From: CAIKZJ01 sp041675325
GTDB taxonomy: Bacteria; Bacteroidota; Ignavibacteria; Tepidaquicellales; Tepidaquicellaceae
Reading direction: 5' to 3'
Length of the DNA stretch: 15,326 nt
NCBI GenBank assembly: GCA_041675325.1
Contig: JBAYUG010000080.1
Location: 1-15,326 of the forward strand
This document shows, in pieces, positions 1 through 5,045 of this stretch (position 1 is the first letter of the stretch; each line of letters opens with the position of its first letter). The position numbers were made by a program, and so were the translations under genes. The notes below the pieces were generated by a model, which had not been told where the DNA came from, searched no databases, and saw only the letters and a program-made list of their open reading frames with translations.

Positions 1-114
1 CTCCGCACACAGCCCGCAATGAACGCAGCTGTTCAGGTATGAAATAAGTTTACTGTCTTGTGGTTCGGAAAGAATCCTTGTTGCTTTATCTATTTTTTCA
101 TTGAAATTTTTCAT
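1..114 (-). CDS. HdrD/DsrK-like iron-sulfur protein, N-terminal 38 residues only
   Basis: The start of a gene that leaves the window at the left edge. Its ATG (112..114) overlaps the stop codon of the upstream cytochrome b-like gene in an ATGA arrangement, which suggests translational coupling. The visible part is a short hydrophilic N-terminus followed by CVHCGLC (residues 30-36), the first three cysteines of a CxxCxxC [4Fe-4S] cluster motif. In the HdrD/DsrK/GlpC-like family such a ferredoxin-type domain precedes a CCG-domain module that carries out thiol/disulfide chemistry. Its position directly after a NarI/DsrM-like membrane subunit and dsrC supports an HdrD/DsrK-like identity, in which the protein would exchange electrons between the membrane cytochrome and the DsrC trisulfide or disulfide. 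Only the cluster motif is seen; the catalytic CCG domains lie outside the window, so another ferredoxin-domain oxidoreductase subunit remains possible. Confidence 0.7.
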   Translation of the reverse strand, partial: MKNFNEKIDKATRILSEPQDSKLISYLNSCVHCGLCAE

Positions 115-737
115 TCGATATTCCCCCTGCTTTTTAAAGGCCAGACTCCCCGCCATCCATAGAAGAATCCAAGATGATAACGCGCAGCAAAGAAATACAA
201 AGAATGTTTAAGCTTTCCAAGAGGCAGATACAGGAACAATAAACTGATGCATATAAAATAGTAAGGTGAAAAAGATTTTTCCACAAGTACAATCAATGTC
301 AATATCTGAAAGTCTGTAACAATCAAATTTGATACATAGTCGTCAGGATTAGAAAGATTTCTTAGTTTTCTTAATGCAATTCGTTTCACAAATATACCCA
401 AACCGCTAAGGCTTGATGCAGTTAATAAACATACTAAAATCCATTGTATTGTATTTGAAAAACTGATATCAAAAAGCAACAAAAAGTATAATGCAAAACA
501 TACAAAAGTACCTGTATGATACAGAAGACCTGCTGTATATGTAGGTAAATGTAAAAATGCTGACTCCTTTTTTAAAGGGTTCATCGCACCAATAAAAGAA
601 TAACCTATTGCCGCTTTCAGGTTACCTCTTTTATTGGAATAATCTTTAGGTGAGCCAAGTCTGATAAGCCTTAAAAAATGAAAGCTCAATACAATAAAAC
701 AAATCAGAAAAGCTGAAAGTGAAATTGCTTTATACAA
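111..737 (-). CDS. NarI/DsrM/HdrE-like membrane cytochrome b subunit
   Basis: A 208-residue integral membrane protein with about five hydrophobic segments (around residues 4-26, 66-90, 95-118, 136-152 and 155-175). Histidines in or next to membrane segments (H63, H74, H178, H188) are placed as two pairs. This recalls the bis-histidine haem b ligation of the nitrate reductase gamma/DsrM family, although the ligand assignment is inferred. The C-terminal stretch YHLGFFYGWRGVWP is characteristic of such small cytochrome b subunits. The predicted role is to pass electrons between the menaquinone pool and the iron-sulfur protein encoded next. The assigned start is TTG at 735..737: an in-frame TAA lies at 750..752, only non-ATG candidates lie between, and the first internal ATG (residue 52) would delete the first membrane helix. 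The gene follows dsrC by 21 nt and overlaps the next gene by 4 nt, so the three are probably co-transcribed. Confidence 0.75.
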   Translation of the reverse strand: MYKAISLSAFLICFIVLSFHFLRLIRLGSPKDYSNKRGNLKAAIGYSFIGAMNPLKKESAFLHLPTYTAGLLYHTGTFVCFALYFLLLFDISFSNTIQWILVCLLTASSLSGLGIFVKRIALRKLRNLSNPDDYVSNLIVTDFQILTLIVLVEKSFSPYYFICISLLFLYLPLGKLKHSLYFFAARYHLGFFYGWRGVWPLKSRGNIE

Positions 738-758
738 AGTTATATTAATTTAATTTTG

Positions 759-1067
759 CTAAACACATCCATCAGGTTTTGGTAAACCCGCAACCCGGCA
801 TGCACCGCGAGCAGGACCAAGGGGAAACAACTCATATATCTCTTTCAACCTAACGCCTGTTACCTGACAAATAGACCGAATCATTGGTGCCATACCTTTT
901 TCTTCCCAGTTATTGCGTATAAAATTTACGATTGCCCAGTGTTTTTCGGTCAGATTTTCGATACCGTCATACTTAGCAAATAATCTTGCAACCTCTTCAT
1001 TCCAGATATGGGGGTCTGATAAAAAACCGTCACCATCGACCTGAAATTCTTTTCCGTCTATTTCCAT
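759..1067 (-). CDS. dsrC: DsrC/TusE-family sulfur-carrier protein
   Basis: A complete 102-residue protein of the DsrC/TusE/YccK family, about the usual length. The flexible C-terminal arm ends GACRVAGLPKPDGCV. It carries both redox cysteines of true DsrC: Cys101 is penultimate and Cys90 lies with ten residues between them. TusE proteins of tRNA thiolation usually keep only the penultimate cysteine, so this copy should be able to form the intramolecular disulfide or trisulfide used in electron-transfer cycles. C67 is a further cysteine in the body of the fold. The neighbours (membrane cytochrome b and HdrD/DsrK-like protein) are its expected redox partners. No dsrAB sulfite reductase is visible, but the operon continues off the edge. 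The start is ATG at 1065..1067; no Shine-Dalgarno sequence is evident. The family call is firm; the use in sulfite reduction, sulfur oxidation or another thiol pathway is not determined here. Confidence 0.9.
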   Translation of the reverse strand: MEIDGKEFQVDGDGFLSDPHIWNEEVARLFAKYDGIENLTEKHWAIVNFIRNNWEEKGMAPMIRSICQVTGVRLKEIYELFPLGPARGACRVAGLPKPDGCV

Positions 1068-1390
1068 TTTTGTAATTTAATTTGTAGGGAATAAATTTTT
1101 AAATGAGATACTCTAATAAAATTAATTGCAAATTAGTAATAATATTTTTAATATTACATTCATTAATTTTTAACAACGCAGGAAAATTATTCGAAACACG
1201 GCAAAACGCTAATCAGACAGCGGGTTTACACGTATTAAATATTTTAAGAAAATAATCTATAGAGCGAAATAAATTTTAATAAAATCACTGCGGGAAATAA
1301 TGCAGAGACGAAAATTATTTTTCCGGTGAAGTAATCGTAATAGAAATGATTATAACAAAAGTATGTTGTTAGTAATGCGCGTTCTTCGCA

Positions 1391-1465
1391 TCCGCCGTCT
1401 TGTCGAAGAGAAGTTTATCCCGATTTTCTTTATCGGGACCGTCTTGTCGAAGATCCGCCGTCTTG
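1391..1465. repeat. Short direct repeats flanking a 7-bp-stem hairpin
   Basis: CCGTCTTGTCGAAGA occurs at 1395..1409 and again at 1439..1453. TCCGCCGTCTTG occurs at 1391..1402 and again at 1454..1465. Between the first pair sits an inverted repeat, TCCCGAT (1418..1424) and ATCGGGA (1432..1438), with a 7-nt loop. The mosaic of repeated words around a hairpin looks like a small dispersed intergenic element. It is not a standard terminator, because no T-run follows the stem. Confidence 0.6.
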
Positions 1466-1510
1466 ATTGGAGGATTGGGCGGGTCAACCATCTAATAAGA
1501 CTAATTTAGA

Positions 1511-1598
1511 ACGCAAGTAGAGCGCAAGGTAAGCGCAAGGTAAGCGCAAGGTGAGCGCAAGTAGAGCGCAAGGTGAGCGCAAGTAGAGCGCAAGTAAA
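1511..1598. repeat. 11-bp tandem repeat, eight units
   Basis: Eight consecutive 11-bp units. The first seven end alternately in AGTAGA or AGGTAA/AGGTGA after a GCGCA core (the first begins ACGCA); the last ends AGTAAA. The unit length is not a multiple of three, and the frames that read through it give low-complexity peptides, so it is better seen as a non-coding minisatellite than as a protein repeat. Confidence 0.85.
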
Positions 1599-1902
1599 CA
1601 GGAAGTGCAGAAAGGGCAAGAATAACAGGGAAAAGTGCTTAAAAACCAAAAACACCAAACAAGCCATATCAAGTATAATTTTATTAATTCATCCTTCTAC
1701 TATATATGCAAACAAAAATGGAAATTACGACATGAAATAATTGGGAAAATTTTTTGCATGACCACTTTATACGAGAAAACATTAAAAAATCAAAGGGGTA
1801 AAAATATTTGCATAAAAAATGACGGCACAATTTCCAAAAAGAATTGCATATATAATAAAAGAGAGTATTAAAGAGGGTGTATCAACTAATTATTTTTATT
1901 TT

Positions 1903-1937
1903 GTCATCCCCTCATGCACTTGGCGGGGATCTTATCA
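1903..1937 (+). repeat. Dispersed hairpin element, copy A
   Basis: A degenerate copy of the element that also occurs at 15254..15290 (plus strand) and 11293..11347 (minus strand). It begins GTCATCCCC and ends TGGCGGGGATCTTATCA. ATCCCC and GGGGAT form a 6-bp stem. The central part differs from the other copies. Confidence 0.7.
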
Positions 1938-1992
1938 AGGATTTCTGCTCTACTCTTTTTTCCTCAATCCCTTACACCTACTCACTGCTCTT

Positions 1993-2064
1993 CGTCACTT
2001 CGTCACTTTCTCACTCCGTCACTTTTTCACTCCGTCACTTTCTCACTCCGTCACTTTCTCACCG
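1993..2064. repeat. 16-bp tandem repeat, four and a half units
   Basis: Units of CGTCACTTTCTCACTC begin at 2001, 2017, 2033 and 2049, with single-base differences (one TTTTTC variant, and a final unit ending CACCG). An 8-bp half-unit at 1993..2000 precedes them. All three plus-strand frames stay open across the array because of its composition, which explains the overlapping spurious open frames. Confidence 0.85.
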
Positions 2065-2343
2065 CTCTCTATGTCATCCTCGTTATAACCCTTACAAACC
2101 AAAATGAAATAATTATCATTAAAGAACTTAGTTAAATACAAGATTGGTTTTGCTATTCTTCTGCTAATATTTACTGATACCATAATATTTATTCTAAACT
2201 TTATATTTTACAAGATTATTCTCTTCTCACCGGAGCTAAATAAAAATAAGATTATAACGTTGAACCTTTGCTTGAATTTAAATTTATTATTAAGTTTTTG
2301 CAATAGAAAATTGAGGGGAGTGACTTAAATCTGGGGAGGGTGT

Positions 2344-2982
2344 TCAGAGATTGAATAATTTCTTGTCTGTTTTTGCTTTTCTGATTATTCCTTTATTGAA
2401 TGTGATGATATACAAATCGTCATCATCGATTGAATAGAAATCTAAGTCGTTAGTGAAAATGCATTTATATTTTGGGTAAGTTTTAACGATTTCATAAAGT
2501 AAGTGGTCGCCGAAGTCTATTTTCGTGCCCTCGAATGAATCAAGAACGTTTTTAGGAATTAAAGTTTTGTCTATAATAATAATGTTCTTTTTGAAAGGCT
2601 TCTTAAAACTTTCGAGATATATTTTCCACTTGGTTATGAAGTCTGAATCATTTGTCTTTAATTTTTTAAAATCTTCGGAATCTAAAGAAAAAGTTTCTTT
2701 ACCAGTTGCGCTACTTTTATATACTTTATAAAAGTTCACCTGAATATATTTGTAATATTCGAGAACAACAGATAAAGTTGAATAAGCTTTAAATCCTTCG
2801 GATTTTAGTTTATCAAGTAATTCTGAAACTTTGTCATTATATTTTTCTAATGAAGGATTTTTTAAAGCTGCGGCAAACGGGTCTTTGTATGCTATAACAA
2901 TATTTGTATCAACGAAAAAGGCTTCCGTAGGAAGCCCTTTGATATTTTTTAACAATGAATCACCATCGATTACTTGTGGCAT
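2344..2982 (-). CDS. PIN-domain ribonuclease-like protein, last gene of the defence-like operon
   Basis: A 212-residue protein with a PIN-like nuclease domain. The acidic residues that bind metal in PIN nucleases can be placed: D25 in the strand-1 motif FFVDTNIVI, E75 in STLSVVLEYYK, D156 and D159 in IDFGDHLLYE, and D179/D181 in CIFTNDLDFYSI, close to the classical TNDxDF signature. All four sites are present, so an active Mg2+/Mn2+-dependent RNase is expected. A lysine-rich insert (about residues 85-135) between E75 and the third acidic site makes it longer than VapC toxins, which are about 130-150 residues. The start lies 1 nt after the stop of the STAS-like gene. No classical DNA-binding antitoxin is adjacent, so control by the neighbouring ATPase/STAS pair is inferred. 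The family is clear; the target RNA is unknown. Confidence 0.75.
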   Translation of the reverse strand: MPQVIDGDSLLKNIKGLPTEAFFVDTNIVIAYKDPFAAALKNPSLEKYNDKVSELLDKLKSEGFKAYSTLSVVLEYYKYIQVNFYKVYKSSATGKETFSLDSEDFKKLKTNDSDFITKWKIYLESFKKPFKKNIIIIDKTLIPKNVLDSFEGTKIDFGDHLLYEIVKTYPKYKCIFTNDLDFYSIDDDDLYIITFNKGIIRKAKTDKKLFNL

Positions 2983-2983
2983 A

Positions 2984-3340
2984 TTAGTATTCGGCTATGC
3001 TTGCATAAAATTTCTTTTCGTCGTGTCCTTTTTTAATTATACCAATTCTCATCTGAGCATTTAAAACGCATAATGTAACTTCATCTAAATCATCCTCGTC
3101 AAGATTGACAAATTTGATTTTATTGAAAAACTGTTTCTCGGAAATCTTTAAATCAATACATAACTGACCAAAAGCGTGGTTTAAAAAGGTGCTTGAAAGA
3201 AACTTATACCCCTCAAAGTCGAGAGTGATTTCTTTAAAAGGCTTTGCACCGAGAGCCTTCTTTAAATGCCTGTATAGTTTATCTCCTTTATCGGAGGCTA
3301 AAAGAACAGGATTGTTTACTATTTCTACTACTTTGTGCAT
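2984..3340 (-). CDS. STAS-like (DUF4325-type) regulatory protein
   Basis: A 118-residue protein. The core ITLDFEGYKFLSSTFLNHAF (residues 38-57) matches the pattern of the STAS-like DUF4325 family, in which a beta strand ending in DFEG is followed by a serine/threonine-rich turn and a helix. In the related SpoIIAA/RsbV anti-anti-sigma factors the phosphorylated serine sits at the start of this helix, so S49, S50 or T51 is the natural candidate here. That is inference by analogy. The gene starts 7 nt after the ATPase gene and ends 1 nt before the PIN gene, so it sits between a possible kinase and a possible effector. The likely role is a switch protein that binds one partner or the other depending on its phosphorylation. 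The ATG at 3338..3340 has no obvious Shine-Dalgarno sequence. Confidence 0.7.
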   Translation of the reverse strand: MHKVVEIVNNPVLLASDKGDKLYRHLKKALGAKPFKEITLDFEGYKFLSSTFLNHAFGQLCIDLKISEKQFFNKIKFVNLDEDDLDEVTLCVLNAQMRIGIIKKGHDEKKFYASIAEY

Positions 3341-3347
3341 AATAATT

Positions 3348-4157
3348 TTAATTGTAGTTTACTCTTATGTTAACGATAGTTCCTTGAATAAAGTTTTTAA
3401 TCGTTTCTTTTGTGTGATTATCGAATTCGTCTATACAAAAATAACCATTTCCTGATATAATTTGCAAGTATCCCTTGTTTTGCTTTATGAAATTGCTTAA
3501 AAAATGAAGACCAAGACCACTAGCTTTTGTCAATTTATTTGTCGAAGTACCCTTTCGCATAGCCCATTCAATATAATCAACATCATTGGCAAGAGAAAGG
3601 TCTTTAATTTCTTTCTTTACTAACTGAGGAATGCCGACTCCTCTGTCGTAAAATGCAATTTCGAAATAGTTCTTAAGAGGGTAGAACTGACCAGCCATAG
3701 AGATTCCATTTTTGTTATTGCCGTGTACGAGACCGTTGTTAATTATTTCATAGATGTTTTCAGTAATCTTTTTGGTTAAATGCCCATCGGTTTTAATATA
3801 TTTAATAATGTTTGATTTAATCCATTTAACCACCTTTTCATCTAACGGGAAATCTTTTTTAATGTATTTATTAAGTTTAATAATATCTGATTCGGGAAAA
3901 TCTTTTTCCATACATTTAGCACTTTTATGCAAATGTTTAAAACCGGTTTGTTTTAAATACTGATTGGCATCGCAATAAGTAGAATGAATTTTAAAATTTA
4001 CACCTTTTTCAGTTAAAATTAATTGGTCTAAAAATATGATACAATATGGTCTTAAAAACTGAACCTTCAATTCACAAAGATTATCACTTTTAAGAATTTG
4101 CTTTTCAAATGTAACTAAAGCGTTAAACGAAGCCGGTGCTATTCCGTAATATTGCAA
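3348..4157 (-). CDS. STAS-like N-terminus fused to a GHKL (HATPase_c) ATPase domain
   Basis: A 269-residue protein. The C-terminal half is a GHKL ATPase/kinase domain. The N-box is EIINNGLVHG, with E137, N140/N141 and H145; the G1 box is DRGVGIP (171-177); a lid region spans about 200-212; the G2 box is GLGLHFL (214-220). There is no dimerisation/phosphoacceptor histidine region of a sensor kinase, so it resembles the SpoIIAB/RsbW/RsbT type more than a two-component kinase. The N-terminal part (about 10-75) has an alternating strand/helix pattern ending YLKQTGFKH, as in STAS domains, with moderate confidence. The assigned start is TTG (4155..4157). The frame is the same as that of the upstream gene, separated from it by one TAA (4170..4172), and the first ATG would fall at residue 83, inside the protein. 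It probably acts on the STAS-like protein encoded next. Confidence 0.75.
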   Translation of the reverse strand: MQYYGIAPASFNALVTFEKQILKSDNLCELKVQFLRPYCIIFLDQLILTEKGVNFKIHSTYCDANQYLKQTGFKHLHKSAKCMEKDFPESDIIKLNKYIKKDFPLDEKVVKWIKSNIIKYIKTDGHLTKKITENIYEIINNGLVHGNNKNGISMAGQFYPLKNYFEIAFYDRGVGIPQLVKKEIKDLSLANDVDYIEWAMRKGTSTNKLTKASGLGLHFLSNFIKQNKGYLQIISGNGYFCIDEFDNHTKETIKNFIQGTIVNIRVNYN

Positions 4158-4169
4158 TGACAGTAAATG

Positions 4170-5027
4170 TTATTTTATAAATTTAATATTGTTTATATAT
4201 CTTAGAAGAACACCGGTTTGGTATATTATATACTCGCATTCGTTGTCATCGATATCGCCGTCTTTGTGTTTTGTGTTTTCGTTGAAATATTCATCAAGGT
4301 AATTAAAAACATTAATAATTATGTTTCGGATTTGTTTGTCTTTCTTGTCTGCTTTATGAATCGTATTCAATTCTTTTATATTTTCTTTAAATCCTTTCTT
4401 GTTACTTAATTTAAATCTTAGGAATTCTTCTAATGTTCTTCTCATTTTATCAACTGCGTCGATAAAACTTCTATCTGTTACTTCTAAATAAGATGTTAAG
4501 CCTTCTTTGAAAAGAGTATTGCTATCAGGGTTTAAAAAAGAGAGGACTTGGTTGACTAATTTTTCATCGAGTTCTTTTTCACCTTTGGGATATAGGATAA
4601 CATTAAAATTATTTATTGAAACACTAAGATTTATGTTAGAATAATTAACAATATCTTGAATTATATCAAACAAATCAGTTATATATTTCATTTCATTAGA
4701 ATACCTATTGTACCATCCTTCATCAGGCAAATAGAATAAACTTTGAATTAATTTATAAAAATGTTTTTCGTTATTTTCGGTTTTGGAACTATTAATAACA
4801 GTATTTTGAAAAATAGTGCTTAAATACAAATCTTCATTATATTCTAAAGCCCAAATTTGACAGAACTTTTTTAAATATTCACTGGTGATTAAAAGTCTGT
4901 TTGTATTCAACAGGTTTATTATCCTTAATCTAAATTTTTCAAATTCAGTTTGATAATCTAAATCATTTATAATATTCCATCTTTTGTCGAATTCTTCTAA
5001 TTTTTGTTTAATTTCTTCTGCGTTCAT
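4170..5027 (-). CDS. Alpha-helical protein with HEPN/Abi-like C-terminal signature
   Basis: A 285-residue, almost entirely helical, lysine- and asparagine-rich protein of unknown function. Visible landmarks are a FNVILYPKGEKELDEKLVNQ segment (141-160), a middle helix DAVDKMRRTLEEFLRFKL (190-207), and a C-terminal segment NENTKHKDGDIDDNECEYII (249-268) followed by YQTGVLLRY. The pattern resembles, from memory, a widespread family of uncharacterised proteins found near restriction and abortive-infection genes, whose C-terminal KH-D..E-E-IIY-TG signature recalls HEPN domains. N249-x4-H254 could be a variant of the HEPN R/N-x4-6-H RNase motif, but the usual arginine is absent, so activity is uncertain. 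It lies 18 nt after the MmeI-like gene and 12 nt before the ATPase gene. A sensor or effector role in the same defence module is inferred. Confidence 0.5.
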   Translation of the reverse strand: MNAEEIKQKLEEFDKRWNIINDLDYQTEFEKFRLRIINLLNTNRLLITSEYLKKFCQIWALEYNEDLYLSTIFQNTVINSSKTENNEKHFYKLIQSLFYLPDEGWYNRYSNEMKYITDLFDIIQDIVNYSNINLSVSINNFNVILYPKGEKELDEKLVNQVLSFLNPDSNTLFKEGLTSYLEVTDRSFIDAVDKMRRTLEEFLRFKLSNKKGFKENIKELNTIHKADKKDKQIRNIIINVFNYLDEYFNENTKHKDGDIDDNECEYIIYQTGVLLRYINNIKFIK

Positions 5028-5045
5028 AAAATTATAAATTTAGTT

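Larger units (their letters stand above)
1068..2343. other. Repeat-rich spacer with no convincing gene
   Basis: About 1.3 kb between the start of dsrC and the end of the PIN gene. Open frames of 60-90 codons exist, but they run through tandem repeats or low-complexity AT-rich DNA, have odd compositions and lack recognisable motifs, so I do not call them genes. The left part (1068..1380) should hold the dsrC promoter, but I cannot pick -35/-10 boxes with confidence. The middle holds a hairpin with flanking direct repeats and an 11-bp array. The right part holds one copy of a dispersed hairpin element and a 16-bp array. No transcription terminator with a U-tract is evident for the PIN operon that ends at 2344. 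Confidence 0.6.

Noticed and set aside
759..1067. TusE of the tRNA 2-thiouridine pathway
   Set aside because: Both C-terminal-arm cysteines are present and the neighbours are membrane redox genes rather than tusBCD, which favours DsrC.
1484..1672. Minus-strand open frame of 62 codons over the 11-bp array
   Set aside because: The peptide is a direct readout of the tandem repeat (repeated LALYLRS-like words) with no family resemblance, and the array unit is not a multiple of three.
1511..2064. Possible CRISPR array from the repeats in this spacer
   Set aside because: Units are 11 and 16 bp and directly adjacent, without unique spacers, and no cas gene is present.
1635..2135. Several overlapping plus-strand open frames of 73-89 codons
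   Set aside because: All three frames stay open through the 16-bp array and AT-rich DNA; compositions are odd and no motif or ribosome-binding site supports any of them.
3348..4157. Two-component sensor histidine kinase
   Set aside because: The ATPase boxes are present, but there is no phosphoacceptor-histidine dimerisation domain, membrane segment or partner response regulator; the STAS-like neighbour fits a SpoIIAB/RsbW-type protein better.
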